NCBI GenBank assembly: GCA_918026815.1 | Contig: CAKJVC010000075.1 | Location: 124,001 to 188,000 of the forward strand | Source of the DNA: Chalara sp. BL73 | Taxonomy: Eukaryota; Ascomycota; Leotiomycetes; Helotiales | Reading direction: 5' to 3' | DNA: 64,000 nt | Shown: piece by piece, positions 1-11,658 of the stretch | How the letters are laid out: every line of letters begins with the position of its first letter | Numbering within the stretch: the stretch's first letter is position 1 | Notes under the pieces: generated by a model | What the model was told of the DNA's origin: nothing | Databases searched by the model: none | The model's input: only the letters and a program-made list of their open reading frames with translations | Program-made: the position numbers and the translations under genes

Positions 1-1
1 C

Positions 2-1070
2 CAGTATGAGAATCACCGAACGGAAGATCATCACGAGATGTCAATCACACAAAAGTTGTTTGTACTGAGTTTCATCGCAAATTACTTGCCAATTCTACTT
101 ACGGCATTCGTCTACGTTCCTTTCGGTAGCATGTTAGTTCCCCAACTACGGGCTCCCCTTTCACATTTACTAGGTGAGAATGTCGCCCGACAAACTAGCA
201 AATTGTCATTTCATAGCGATCCTGATAGGCTACGCAACGAAGTTATTGCATTGACGGTAACTGGACAACTTTCAGACATGTTTGAGGAAATGGTGCTTCC
301 ATATATGACTATTAAGCTAAGGTCGTGGTACCGAGCCTATCGGTCCTATACTTCCGTCAACCCGTCCTCAGTCTTTACCCCAGATGACCCAACCGAGAGA
401 GCATTTCTCCAAGACGTGCGTAGACAAGCCACTCTCCCTTCATATAACGTACAAGACGATATCTCAGAGATGGTGATTCAATTCGGCTACCTAGCACTGT
501 TCTCCCCCGTCTGGCCGTTGGTATCAATTGGCTTCTTGATCAATAACTGGATAGAATTGCGCTCGGACTTTCTCAAAATCTGTTTCGAGCATCAGAGGCC
601 TCATCCTGTACGAACAGATGGCATCGGGCCATGGATCGAGTCCTTGGACGCCTTGACATGGCTTGGTAGTATCTCCACGGCAGCAATCGTGCATATGTTC
701 GGCACTGAGACAGGGAGTGCGGGTTGGTGGTCGCTACCCATCACGATCTTCTTAAGCGAGCACATCTTTCTCCTCCTGCGGTTCGGAGTGCGTTTCGCGC
801 TACAACGAATAGGCTGACCAGATTCGAAAAGAGAGGAACGAGAGATATGCCCGTCGAAAGCAATACTTAGACGGACTTGAAGCTGCAAATAGGTCGAGCG
901 AAAAGCTTGACGCTGGTGCAGTCGAAAGACGTAAGTCGGTGCGTCTCGCTGATCCGGATTTATTTTGGACCAAACAGGTACAGGACGGTGTGAGTGATAA
1001 GGTGGGAGTTGATCTTATTCGAGCGTTGAAACAGGTTACAGGGTTAGATGGTAGCGCAAAGCAAGACTGA
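2..1070 (+). CDS. Anoctamin (TMEM16/Ist2-like) membrane protein, 3' part, one-base frame break
   Basis: This is the C-terminal part of an anoctamin-family membrane protein; fungal members (Ist2 type) are ER or plasma-membrane proteins linked to ER-PM contacts, and animal members are ion channels or lipid scramblases. The frame is open from base 2, so the gene starts before the window and the ATG at 38 is internal. Family-like stretches are QKLFVLSFIANYLP, the helix LLTAFVYVPFG, DISEMVIQFGYLALFSP and LSEHIFLLLRFGVRFAL. The frame hits TGA at 815-817, but the frame one base later continues from 816 with DQIRKERNERYARRKQYL, the expected cytosolic tail, and ends at TGA 1068-1070. One surplus base near 811-818 explains the break; no intron of usable size with GT-AG ends fits. 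It may be a sequencing error or a real lesion. The family is clear; activity cannot be judged. Confidence 0.8.
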
Positions 1071-1958
1071 TCTGCTGGTTTTGTCAAATGTTATTGGCAT
1101 CGTACTTTCGCATATGGTGTTCTGACAGGAGTTAACACTGAATTGCGCAAGCTGGGTGTATAGCGTCTGTATGGTTGCGTGACTTGGAGAATACTGCTAA
1201 TTACGCAGGGCAAGTAAAGACATTCAGATGCGGTTGTAGAAACCTACATGCCTAATTGCAATTTAATCTACTCAAACCACAGAAGAGATTGATCTTCTTG
1301 ACCCTGTAGCCTAACAACTCTCTTCCTCTCTCTCTCGGGCACAGTAAATCAAGATATTTTGGAATATGGAGCTAACCAAAAGCAATGAGAATGAGGAGAA
1401 AAGGAAGAATAATTTGCATATCATCTCACAAACTCTCAGTTGTGAAGCAACCAAACACCACTAAATGGTTACCAGCAGCCGCTGCCCATCCGTGTCGACA
1501 TAGCTTAACAGTGTAATCTCTAAAACAAAGTGCAGAAAGAGTCGTTAGAGACGCTTACACTGGTAATGCATTCTACTGGGTACCCGGTAGGTAAATCTAC
1601 ATCATTTTGCGGCCACCGACCGTAAATGGAAGTCGTGAATGCAGATGAAGAACTGTAGAAGCTGAAAACAGTATGTGCGAGTCAAATCAGTAATTCAGGT
1701 AGAGTTTCAATCCCCGTACACACGAAACACAGTAACACAAGCATAGTTGGAAATCTGCAGTTTTCATAGTCTTTCAACATTTGTGAAGATGAGCCCGAAG
1801 ATAGAATGTCAGAAAACAAACGAGAGCGGGAAATTGTGTAAGAAGTAGCCTAAACCACTGTTGAGCATAAAGTGCCGAAAATATATTAGCACCTCTCATT
1901 ATATAATACATGCCTTTAAATACAGTGGAGAGTCGCTTTGTTTCGGGTCCTATAGCCT
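1071..1958. other. Intergenic region between convergent genes
   Basis: This stretch lies between the 3' ends of the anoctamin gene and PHB2. I see no ORF with family resemblance and no RNA gene; it should hold both 3' UTRs. Confidence 0.5.
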
Positions 1959-2970
1959 TTACTTTTTGTTCTTGTCCTCGTAGCTTTCCGTCACATTCAA
2001 GCCTAGGCCCTCCGAGTCCAGGTACAGTTTATTTCTTCCACCATTTTCTTGCAAGATCTGTGCAATCGCCCTCGCATTCTCAATTCTCTTCAGATCAACA
2101 TACGATCGGCTCTTCTTGATGGCATCTCCAATAAGCTCGGCAGAGCGGGCTTCTCCCTGGGCGCGGACAACCATAGCTTGCTTCTCCTGGCGGGCTTTGT
2201 CAACGACGAATGCAGCTCTCTGTGCTTCTTGCTGAGCTACTTGCTTCGCCTCGACGGCTGCGGTAAACTCGGGTGAGAAAGCGAGGTGCTATGAATGTTA
2301 GAAAATATCAAACGCGGACTTGGAGAGTCAGTACCGTCAATGAAACATCATCAAGTAGGATGTTAAATCTTGCAGCTCGCTTAGACAAATTGTCCCGTAC
2401 TAATCTGGCAACATTCTCACGCTGTGTAATCAACTGACTAGCATTGAATTGTGCCACCACACTCTTCAAGACCTCATTCACAATGGAAGGAAGAACCCGC
2501 TCATCATAATCTGTGCCTAGTGTTCGGTAAATGGTTGGGAGCGCATCCACTCGTGGCCTGGAGAGCACACGGCAAGTGATGTTGACCATCTGCAAATCCT
2601 TTGTGCCGGTAAGGGAGGCAACGTTGCGTGGCTTCGCTCGAACATCATAATCTATGGGAGTTTCGAACCATGGGATCTTGAAATGTGTGCCTGCATGCTT
2701 GTTGGTCAACGGCTAAGACGAGTGTGAAGTGGAGGTCGTACCTTCGTTGTAGATTTCCTTGCCAACACCACCCACTCTCGTGTACTTGATTGCCCTATGA
2801 CCACCATCGACGTTGAACAGGGCATTATTCGCTACGACGGCAAGTCCACCAAGAAGGAAAAGGCCTGCGACACCCCCAGAAACACCCCTTGGTCCAGGTC
2901 CTCCGCCGCCAGATTGAGCTTTCGCAGCCATTCGCTGTAGCTGCTTCCATGCATCTTGAGGATTCGCCAT
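1959..2970 (-). CDS. PHB2: Prohibitin-2, mitochondrial inner-membrane scaffold subunit
   Basis: PHB2 forms ring complexes with PHB1 in the mitochondrial inner membrane and acts in m-AAA protease regulation and cristae upkeep. Exons on the minus strand are 2742-2970, 2335-2690 and 1959-2288, split by GT-AG introns of 51 and 46 bp; frames join exactly to give 304 residues, a normal length. The start at 2970 ([12 protein letters not shown]) is preferred to the upstream ATG at 3093 because homologs begin here. After a Gly-rich stretch there is one N-terminal membrane helix (about residues 33-53, [17 protein letters not shown]), then the SPFH/PHB domain ([39 protein letters not shown]) and a coiled coil rich in Ala, Glu and Gln ([20 protein letters not shown]). 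It is divergent from the CstF-64 gene, with about 670 bp between starts. Confidence 0.96.
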
Positions 2971-3636
2971 CTTTTTTGGAACGGAAGATGGAGATCTGAG
3001 TGGGTGAGATTGGGAGATATTGGAAGGACGTGTGCGTGTTTGGATGCTATGTTGATTGAAGTTCCGGAAAATGTCTACAACGATGGTTGACAAGGATACC
3101 AGAGCAAACTACCATAAACAGCTTAGCTTGGAATTATCGGCTTTAACTCTCTCATATTCCGTAAACAGCTTAATGCCGACGGAGCCTCCATTTCTTGGAG
3201 TAGCTTGATCTTGGCGTTTTTGTTCATTGTCACTTTCAAACTCGATTTCTCCAACATTCTTACTACTTCCCCCCTTCGTTCTTCACACAGGCTTTATCAA
3301 TCTGCGCAATCACAACCACCCTTGTAGTATTATCACCGTGCTCTGGCATACATCTTTGTCGCAGACCAATATCAAGTCAATTGCAGAGCAATAACCAGGA
3401 GAGAAATCGTGGGGCATATTGAAGTGAAGTGAGCTGCAGCTCCGGCATTAGAATAGCCAGAAATCATTTCACCAAGACTTCTGTGCCTTTTCTCCTTCTC
3501 AATACCAATATCCGTATTATCATCTTTGAGGTGAAGTTGAGAGTGATTCTTTCCTCATTCCTCAGTTTGTTGTGATCTTGCCTGCTTTCTCCCACGTTGC
3601 TGTCGCTCTTGTCTGTGCAGAACCTGTGCATTGAAG
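2971..3636. promoter_or_regulatory. Shared upstream region of PHB2 and CstF-64
   Basis: This region separates the divergent starts of PHB2 (2970) and the CstF-64 gene (3637), so it must carry both promoters and 5' UTRs. Pyrimidine-rich stretches lie just before the CstF-64 start. I cannot name specific factor sites. Confidence 0.55.
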
Positions 3637-4792
3637 ATGTCCATCTCCAACAAACCACCGTCCAAATCGGTCTTTATAGGGAACATCCCCTATGGTACAT
3701 ACTCCCGTCTCCGACTTAACAATATAGAACAAAGGCTTACAGCTCTGCAGGCCTAACCGAAGAACAAATCGTCGACATCTTCAGCAGCGCGGGCAAGGTA
3801 CTGAGTTTTCGGTTGGTCTATGATCGCGAGACGGGCAGGCCAAAAGGCTTTGGATTTGCGGAGTACCCTGATTCCGGTATGTTCTATGTTCTTATTCCCA
3901 GCTTCAGCCTTGCTAGATAGCCCCCCTTACTGACACTTTCTTACACTAGACTCTGCCTCCTCCGCAGTAAGAAACCTCAATGATTACGAAATTATGAATC
4001 GCAAGTTACGCGTGGACTTCTCAAATGATGGGGATGGTGATGATAGCTCGAATAACAATAATGTGAGGGTGATCTTGCGCGGCATCTTTACTTCCCACTG
4101 ACCAGCGTGTGCAACAGACTGCCCAACCAAACTATCAACTTCCTCCACCACCACCCCCAGTGAATGGCGGATATGGCGTCCCTCATCCAGTCGCACAATC
4201 TGCATCTTCACTTCCACCATTACCTGTAGGTCAGGACCTACCAGAAGGACTGTCTTGCCCCGATGCTATTTCTCGCACTCTCCATACTCTACCACCCCGC
4301 CAACTCCTTGATGTCCTGTCCCAGATGAAGACACTCACGTCTACCGACCCCCAAAAAGCAACAGAGCTGCTTCATCAAGCTCCGCAGCTCTCTTACGCGA
4401 TATTTCAAGCTCTGTTACTTATGGGTCTCGTGTCCACTGATGCGCTCGCCTCCGTTGTCGAATCAGCATCCAAGCCAACAGTTCCTCCTCAGTTAGAGCA
4501 TTACGCGCAGGCTGCACCTGGTTCATACCCTCCTGGTTTCCCCCCTCCACCACCACATATGAGCGGGCAGTTGGGTCTTCAAATCGGGACACCTCCAACG
4601 CAGAGCCAGCATCTGTACCCACCCCCACCACCACAACGTGTCCCACAACCCGAGCCTCAGGCACCAGCACCAGTTGATGATAATGCGGCTTTGATCCAGC
4701 AATTGTTATCCATGCCCCAGGATGTCATTGATCAGTTGCCGCCGGCAGAGAGGGCACAGTTGATGGCATTTAGAAGCCAGTACGGACGATAG
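3637..4792 (+). CDS. Cleavage stimulation factor CstF-64/Rna15-like mRNA 3'-end processing factor, one-base frame break
   Basis: CstF-64/Rna15 binds the U/GU-rich element of pre-mRNA in the nuclear cleavage and polyadenylation complex. Inferred exons are 3637-3694, 3751-3877, 3950-4062 and 4106-4792, with GT-AG introns of 56, 72 and 43 bp. The N-terminal RRM has RNP2 VFIGNI and RNP1 KGFGFAEY; a hinge domain follows ([34 protein letters not shown]), then a Pro-rich linker and the conserved C-terminal helical domain ending [18 protein letters not shown]. About 327 residues are expected. The run of three C and four A at 3840-3846 is one base too long: the frame reads DRETGRPK and then shifts, while the next frame resumes at GFGFAEY. 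Since this factor is normally essential, a homopolymer sequence error is more likely than a null allele. Confidence 0.9.
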
Positions 4793-5675
4793 GTTCCCCA
4801 TGATGGGATAGGAACGGGTATCTAGAAATACAAAAGGCGTTGTGGGCTTTGTAACAATATTCCCGGCTTGCAAGGGTTTTGACAAGTTCTTGCGCGTTTT
4901 TCGCGGTCACAGTAGTAGATCTTACATCCAGCTACCCAAATGCACGTCATACTCTCAGCGGCGCTTGCATGTTTCCATCACTAAGACTCAGATGGTTTTC
5001 AAATGATACAAGTCACAATCCTCCTGTTCCTTTATATTTTGCTGCATTATATTATGTATTTTGAAATTGCTTTTGCATAGACTTGGGATTGTTATTGAAT
5101 GATACCTTCTAGATATGTTGATTCAAGAAGTTCAATCCCAGCACGCTTCTCCGCTCACTCAGAAGGCGCGGTAGTTTTCAACCTAGCACAGTATCATCCA
5201 ATTCTGTATCACGTGGTTGTAACCTTATTTGTTACTCCTTGCCATGTAATTCGACCTACTTCTGCGTCTATTAGTTCTCGAAGAAGTTCTTTTTGTCTAT
5301 TTCTGCGTTGAGTCCTATAAGAAGTCCATCAAGGTCTGTTATACCCCAAGTGATGTCGCGAATCACATGCCCGCCTTCAGATGAGTAGTGGAAAAATTGC
5401 CAACACTTGCCCAATTCAAGCCTGATGCCAGCCCCAACACGCCAACAAAGGCGCCAGCGCTTTCAGCTTCACAACTTTCGAGCCATGGCTTGAGCCTGAC
5501 GTTTTTTGGAGGGAAATTAAAAGGTCCCCAGGTGATTTTGTTGCATATCGTCCTTTTTAGCGGAACTTAGCATCTAATTATGCTTTATGGAGATGCAGAT
5601 GAATATCTATAGACGAGCGAAATCGAAGTAATACGCTATAAGATATTGGCATTTTTTTCCCTTGGTTCTACGATA
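4793..5675. other. Intergenic region between convergent genes
   Basis: This stretch lies between the 3' ends of the CstF-64 gene and ADE2. Small open frames occur, but none has recognisable composition or motifs. It presumably holds two 3' UTRs. Confidence 0.45.
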
Positions 5676-7436
5676 CTAATACTCTTTCCACCCTACTTCT
5701 TCTAATCTCTCCGCTTTCTTCAAAACTTCCTCTTTCATACCTTGTGCGTAATCTTCCATCAGACTATGGATTCTATCGTCGCTCGTCCCTAATATCCTGG
5801 CTGCCAGCAATGCTGCATTAACACTATTATCTATTCCTACCGTTGCAACAGGTACTCCTCGCGGCATCTGCACGATGCTATATAGAGAGTCCACTCCGTC
5901 CAATTTGCTACCTTTCACGGGGACTCCAATCACAGGCAACGCTGTCTCGCTCGCCATCATCCCCGGTAAATGCGCAGCACCACCAGCTGCGGCGATGATC
6001 ACCCTGAAGCCGCTCGATGCAGCGCTCTTCGCGAAGAGAGTCATACGTTCGGGTGTTCGATGTGCGGATGTGATGGTGCATTTGTACGGGATCTCGAACT
6101 TGTCAAGCAATGCTAATCCAGGCTTCAGCACCGGGAGATCGGAATCGGAACCCATTGTTACAAGGACCAACTTTTGTGGAGAGGAAATGGAGGTCAGTAC
6201 GCCTGTGGTCCTGGTGCGTGCTGAGCGGATACTATCAACTTGTGAGATGAGGGGGGCGATGGTGGACTCGGCGGCGCTCATTGAAGGTGCTACGAGTGTG
6301 ATATGTCCAATTTTTCGTGCGGGCTTGGACTCTTTGCCGTACATGTGCAGCGCAGCATCAGGCAGCGCGATGGTAGCTTTCATGAGCTCGTTATGTGCGG
6401 TCTTCGTGGCGCCCCCGAGGATGTTAAGCATTATTGTTGCCGGGAATTTGGACGGGATAGTGTTTGCAGAGAATGAGGGCATGATGCCGAGGATGGAAAG
6501 GAGTTGGGATTTATATTGCGACATTGTTGGGCAGGCTTCAATAGTGTAGTGCCCAGAGTTGTGTGGTCGAGGAGCAATCTCGTTGACCACGATGCTATCG
6601 TCGTCCATGAGGAAGAGCTCTACGCCAAATACTCCTTTGCCCCATAGACTACTAACAGCTTTCCGAGCAATATTTTGAGCCTCTTTTTGTAGTACGCGTG
6701 ATATTCCTCGCGCTGGAGCATATACTAATTTGCAGATACTGTCTTCGTGTACTGTTTCCACGGTGGGATATGCGATCGTAGAACTGGTATTCGTGGTGGG
6801 ATCGTCAATGGTCTTGACTACCATCACCGCTAGCTCCTTCTTGAACGTAGCCCATTTCTCGCCATAAAGCGCCCTGCCCTTCAGAGCATCTAGAGCACCC
6901 TTGATATCCGAGGCTGACTTCACGGGGCAGTTCCCTCGCCCATCATAGGCATCTTTCCGTGCCTTTAACATGAATGGGAAACCGTGCTCTTTACCAAACT
7001 GCTCAAGCGCCTCGTTCGTCGAATCCAGCGCTCTAGACAGAGCGGTCGGTACGCCATTCTTCTCCAAATGCCCCTTTTGCAAGTATTTATCCTGTATCGT
7101 CCGTATCGTCCTCCAACTCGGCTGAACCTCCACTCTCTTGATATGCTTTGTCCCATCCTCTCCGATCAGCTCAACACCCTTCTCTGCAATCTCCTCCAAA
7201 ACCTGAGTATCTACATGCTCAATCTCCACTGTAAGCACATCCACTCGCCGCGCAAGCTCTTTGATTTTATCGGAGGCAATGAATGAGCCATTGATGTGGT
7301 CTTGTTTAGCGTTGACCTGCTTTGCAGGAGAGTTCTCGGCGTCGAGGATGATGACCTGGATGCCGAGGGGATTAGCGGCTTCGCAGAGCATCTGACCTAG
7401 TTGGCCGCCCCCAAGAAGACCGACAACTTTCTCCAT
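5676..7436 (-). CDS. ADE2: Phosphoribosylaminoimidazole carboxylase (AIR carboxylase), fused PurK-PurE
   Basis: The enzyme converts AIR to CAIR in de novo purine synthesis in the cytosol. It is a single uninterrupted frame of 586 residues, a normal length for fungal Ade2. The N-terminal PurK-like part begins with the nucleotide-binding loop GLLGGGQLGQML and carries an ATP-grasp fold (about residues 110-300), with FMLKARKDAYDGRGN and VNEIAPRPHNSGHYTIEAC. The C-terminal PurE-like mutase part (about residues 425-575) has VTMGSDSDLPV, the catalytic-loop sequence SAHRTPERM and AAAGGAAHLPGMMAS. The start MEKVVGLLGGG matches the family; an ORF crossing the start in another frame (to 7818) is not an extension. 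Its 3' end faces that of the CstF-64 gene. In yeasts, loss of this enzyme gives red colonies; that is family knowledge. Confidence 0.97.
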   Translation of the reverse strand: MEKVVGLLGGGQLGQMLCEAANPLGIQVIILDAENSPAKQVNAKQDHINGSFIASDKIKELARRVDVLTVEIEHVDTQVLEEIAEKGVELIGEDGTKHIKRVEVQPSWRTIRTIQDKYLQKGHLEKNGVPTALSRALDSTNEALEQFGKEHGFPFMLKARKDAYDGRGNCPVKSASDIKGALDALKGRALYGEKWATFKKELAVMVVKTIDDPTTNTSSTIAYPTVETVHEDSICKLVYAPARGISRVLQKEAQNIARKAVSSLWGKGVFGVELFLMDDDSIVVNEIAPRPHNSGHYTIEACPTMSQYKSQLLSILGIMPSFSANTIPSKFPATIMLNILGGATKTAHNELMKATIALPDAALHMYGKESKPARKIGHITLVAPSMSAAESTIAPLISQVDSIRSARTRTTGVLTSISSPQKLVLVTMGSDSDLPVLKPGLALLDKFEIPYKCTITSAHRTPERMTLFAKSAASSGFRVIIAAAGGAAHLPGMMASETALPVIGVPVKGSKLDGVDSLYSIVQMPRGVPVATVGIDNSVNAALLAARILGTSDDRIHSLMEDYAQGMKEEVLKKAERLEEVGWKEY

Positions 7437-8688
7437 CGTCGCGATTATTATTCAAAAGCTCAGTGTAGAGCTGAGATCCCTTACTAGTCTCGACTCTGGC
7501 TTTTTTTTTTCGGGAGAGGGACTTGGGGATGATCAGTACTGCCACCCCGCCAGCCTCCCCACAATACTCACCGCCTTTGTCAGATTCTCCGAGAGTGCTG
7601 TAAAGTGAGATATAATCTGCCAAGCTACTAGCAAAATCAGAGCGTAGTTCGTAAGGCACTATGTGACAAATCTTAAAAGTTCTTTTGTTTTTAACCCTTT
7701 TCTTTTTCCAGGCATTTCCCCTAGGCTTGCTGGTCTTGAGAGCCGCCTGGGTCCTCAGACGCCTAAACTTCAGGTGCCAATGCGTAACAAAAGGATAAAG
7801 AAAAAGGGTTGCCTGCAAGACTTATTACAAATATAGCTATTATAGAACAGCTATTTAAATCTGTCTATCAGAAAGGATACATAAGAATAGGCAACATACG
7901 AGAAATTATTAAGAGCGATTGGGGTTAGGTCCTTGTGTAAAAGACCAAGCGGCTTATACCAAACCGGAAAGCTCGCTAAAAGCCCTATATATTCTGATAC
8001 CTGTGACATTAAACATGCAAACAGGAATAACTCAACAGCAACCTTGCTGCTCCGAAAACCACGGCAAGTTGAATGATTTGATATTTCTTAGACTGTTAAC
8101 TATAAATTACTGATGAAGACCTGAAAGAGACATGAGACATAAATGGATCCTCTGCTTAGTCGCCACAACTTCGCCGTGCTCTTCGTACCCCATATGTTAT
8201 TAAAGGATCCTTCTCAACCTTCTATTCTCAACTTGTAGAGTCTATTATTCGGATTGGACCCAATTTGAAAGCGCGCTGTTACAGGCTTTTGTTTGCTCTA
8301 TATTCACAGCCCCACACTCTAGCCACTTACACGCCTGTAGATCAACTTCTCTAATTATGATTTGCTTAGAATTTTTGGCCATTTTGTGACACCTGTGGCC
8401 GCTATCCTGCTCCTTGTATGAACGTTGGTCTCACATCCTCCGGAGTACAGTTGCAATTTGTGAATTTGCCGAACACTAAAGGGATGCACGGACTATTCTT
8501 TGTGTTTTCCCGGACATATTATCGGTCCAAAACTATCTACTCATTCTCGTTTTGTGCCACTTTACATGTCCCTCCTCCAGCTCATAACTTTCTTGCCAAA
8601 ATCTTCGGGAATCGCTAGCATACAACAATGGTCTGCATCCGCTGTAACAGTAGTCAAATTTGGTAAAGTTTAATCTCCAAAGGCGGTT
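7437..8688. other. Upstream region of ADE2 and gene-free stretch
   Basis: The proximal part is the ADE2 promoter on the minus strand, with a T-tract at 7501-7510. The rest, up to the hydrolase fragment at 8689, has only short open frames without family resemblance and is moderately AT-rich. I see no RNA gene. Confidence 0.4.
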
Positions 8689-9075
8689 GATATCCTGCAG
8701 GTTTTTGAGGATGCGAGAGCATGCTACAAGGCTTCTCGTGGGCAGCATCCCGGATGTACCAATCTGCAGCTCGCGAGGAGCTTGGAAATACTGGCCACAT
8801 ACAATTCCTATGCGTTCATCGACTGGATCTCGCCGTGGCCGTTACTGATGATTATCGGAAGTGAAGCAGACAAGGGCACAGGGGGTGCAGCAGATACAGG
8901 GTCTTACAGTAGGGCGGCGATTGAGCGCGCTAAGGAGCCGAAGGAACTTTCCGTGATTAAGGGCAAGGAGCATATCGGTTTATATGACGACTCTTCTGAG
9001 AGCATTCCGAAGCTGGTGACTTCATGGGGAGCTTGTTATATATTTAGGGGCTGTTTAGTTCGCTTGAAACTTTGA
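8689..9075 (+). pseudogene. C-terminal fragment of an alpha/beta hydrolase
   Basis: The frame reads ARSLEILATYNSYAFIDWIS, PLLMIIGSEAD, ERAKEPKELSVIKGKEHIGL and YDDSSESIPKLV. This matches the C-terminal third of fungal alpha/beta hydrolases of the dienelactone hydrolase/peptidase S15-like group, with a strand leading to the acid residue and the catalytic His in the loop before IGLYD. No N-terminal half with a nucleophile elbow (GxSxG) is found upstream, where an in-frame stop stands at 8671-8673. After SIPKLV the expected terminal helix is replaced by unrelated residues. It is therefore a truncated relic. It shows little sign of the transition mutations seen in the AT-rich half. Substrate is unknown. 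Confidence 0.6.
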
Positions 9076-9814
9076 TCAGGATCCGTATTGCCATTTTAAA
9101 AAGCACGGATAATATATTTCAGGTGGTGAACCACCTAAACTGCGCTACCTTGACGGCTGGATTCTCTCGTACCCTTGTTCATCTACTAGTTGGCTAACCC
9201 ATTGACCCTATATACATGAGCAACGAGTATGACATCCGAGTTGCCACCTCGGGTCGGGTACACAAGTGTCTCTTTTGCGAGATGCCTGGATTGACGAGTA
9301 CGAGTCTAGGTTTGATGCCGTGCGGAATGAGCTTAACCTGAAGCTCCGTCAGCCTACCAATTTCTTCACCTAGTAACGGAAATGCCTACAATTCTGCAGG
9401 GGTGGCATTTACTTCTGGTCTTTTTGGTAGCTGCGGTTCCGATCGGAACCGATTGTGGGGCGAAACCACCCGTCAGGCTCGATCGAAGTTTAATGAAAGG
9501 CCTATGCACATTTGGGATTGGCCATTCTGGGTATACATCGTCAACCATAATGATGCTTGCTTCATACATCCCTCTCTTGGAGACTCCACGTTCTCCGCAA
9601 CGACAGGGGAATTTCCCGAGAGGGGAAACTCTAAATATCTCCAACTATCGATCACCATTTTCTGGGGAATCCGATCTCTATAAATGGCATCCTCTCGACC
9701 TCTTTTCCCACTCTAGATCGTAGTGGCAGTCATCTCCTTTCTTCCACCGTTTTTATTCCCAGAGGAAACGCACTTCCATCTTCGCAATTCAATATTTTGA
9801 TCAACATATCTACC
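9076..9814. other. Upstream region of the MFS transporter gene
   Basis: This spans from the hydrolase fragment to the transporter start. Overlapping short frames at 9366-9723 exist on both strands, but none shows a domain. CT-rich sequence before 9815 is typical of a fungal promoter and 5' UTR. Confidence 0.4.
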
Positions 9815-11658
9815 ATGCCTAAGGCAGATAATCATAGTCTTAGCCATCACGAGAGCAAGCTCTCATTAAGTGATGGCCCGCCTACGGTCATCCTACAGCA
9901 GCCGCTCAATTTCATGGAACGGGCTCTTAAGCCAAAATCCTATACTCCACGGTATCCAAAGTGGATGGTTGGAGCACCTCTGCTCTGGGCAACATGTTTC
10001 TTTGGATCACTTGGAGATGCCCTCTTTGGTTATGATCAAGGTAAGAGATTTCAAGGAAGGGCTAGATCCCCAGGCTTACAGATAGAGGTATTATGTCCGG
10101 CCTTCTAGTCAACAACGTCTTCATCAGTCGCTTCTATGCAAATCATGGAGGACTCGACGGGACCACCGATAATGTCAACCCATCACTCATCGGCATCACA
10201 GTGGCTTGTCTCCAGCTGTCTGCAGCCATCGGTTCTCTTCTTGCCGGCTACCTTGGCGACGTTATGGGGAGGAAGAGATGTGTCAGGTTCGGTGGTTTCA
10301 TCTATCTTACGATGGCATTCCTTCAAGGTTTTGCGCCGAATCTTGCTTGTTTCATCGCCGGTCGAACAATTCAGGGTCTCGGTGTTGGGTTCCTCTCTAT
10401 GACTGTGCCTGTCATCCAAACCGAGATTGCTGCACCTCACAGAGTGAGTCATTCAGCTCTCTTCGCATTAGTGTAGATCTAATATATCTGCAGCGTGGTC
10501 TCATGGTTGGTGTCGAATACACTTTCTTGATCGGGGGTTATATGCTTTCATGCTGGGTTGACTACGGCTTCAACTTCCTCCTTCCCGATAATACTTCGTG
10601 GCAGGGACCCTACTTTGTTCAAATGGGCTTATCGTTTATCTTATTTTCGATGTCCTTCTTCCTCCCAGAAACCCCTCGCTGGCTCGCACGCAACGGCTTC
10701 ACGCAAGAATCTCTACAGACAGTCGCGGATTTACACTCTAGAGGAAACATCCAGGACAAAGATGTGCAGCATGTCTTCTTTGAGATTCAGGAAGCCGTTC
10801 GCTATGAGGCTACCATGGGTAAAGGGACCTACTTAGTAAGAGCATCAGGCTTCCCATACTCCCACTGCAGCTAAGCCTCGCACAGGAAATGTTCACCAGA
10901 TATCGCAAACGCACCATAGTAGGCATTACCGCTCAAATGTTCGCCCAACTAAACGGCATAAACGTTATCTCCTTCTATCTGCCCTCCTCGCTCGCAGCAG
11001 CCGGTTTCCCCAACCGCAAATCCCTGCTCTTCACCGCCGCTAACGCCGTTATCTACACCGCAGCTACCGTTCCTGTATGGTGGCTCGCCGACCGCTGGGG
11101 CCGGCGCCCTCTCCTGATAACTGGTGGCATTGCCATGGCGGTAGCGCTGAGCATTATGTGTGTTTTCAATGAGGCTAATGGTCTGAGTGCGAATATGAGG
11201 GCGAATGGAATCTATAGCTTTGTGGTAATTTATAATGCGCTGTATGGTGCAACATGGGGCCCGATGCCTTGGTTGCTTCCGGCTGAGATCTTTCCACTGA
11301 GGGTAAGAAGCAAGGGGATGGCTCTTGCGACGTGTTCCAATTGGTATGCTTGCATCGCTGTAGAAGCTCTACTCGAATCATACCGCTAATTGCGTACAGG
11401 CTATTCAACTTCATTATTGGAATGTCGTCACCGGATGCATTCGCTGGTATCGGCGGATACTACTATGTGATCATTGCCGGTTTCTGTCTCTTCTCTGTCG
11501 GTTTGGCTAAGTTCTACTATGTGGAGACTGCGAACCATACACTGGAGGAGATTGCGGTGGCTTTTGGAGATAAAGCTTTCTTGCATGAGGATGACGAAGT
11601 TATTGCTTCCGCGCACTTAGAGAGACGTGTCTCACACGCGAGAAACGAAAAAGCCTAG
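9815..11658 (+). CDS. Major facilitator superfamily sugar transporter
   Basis: A 12-helix sugar porter expected in the plasma membrane. Exons are 9815-10040, 10088-10443, 10494-10835, 10886-11343 and 11400-11658, with four GT-AG introns of 47-56 bp; frames join to 546 residues. Family marks are the helix-1 loop GYDQG followed by IMSGLL, GYLGDVMGRKR between helices 2 and 3, the central PETPRWLARNG, GITAQMFAQLNGINVISFYL in helix 7, ADRWGRRPLL between helices 8 and 9, and PAEIFPLRVRSKGMALATCSNW after helix 10. The start at 9815 gives a polar N-terminal tail. Downstream on the same strand is a Zn2Cys6 regulator and then a polyol dehydrogenase, so pentose, polyol or oligosaccharide uptake is plausible; the substrate cannot be read from sequence. 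Confidence 0.93.

Noticed and set aside
1910..2276. Plus-strand open frames over PHB2
   Set aside because: They are antisense shadows of the third PHB2 exon.
3094..3658. A minus-strand gene in the PHB2/CstF-64 promoter region (3464-3658)
   Set aside because: Its frame overlaps the first CstF-64 exon on the other strand and lacks any motif.
7372..7818. A longer N-terminus for ADE2
   Set aside because: The frame differs from that of the ADE2 coding sequence, and the family start GLLGGGQLGQML is already present at the ATG at 7436.
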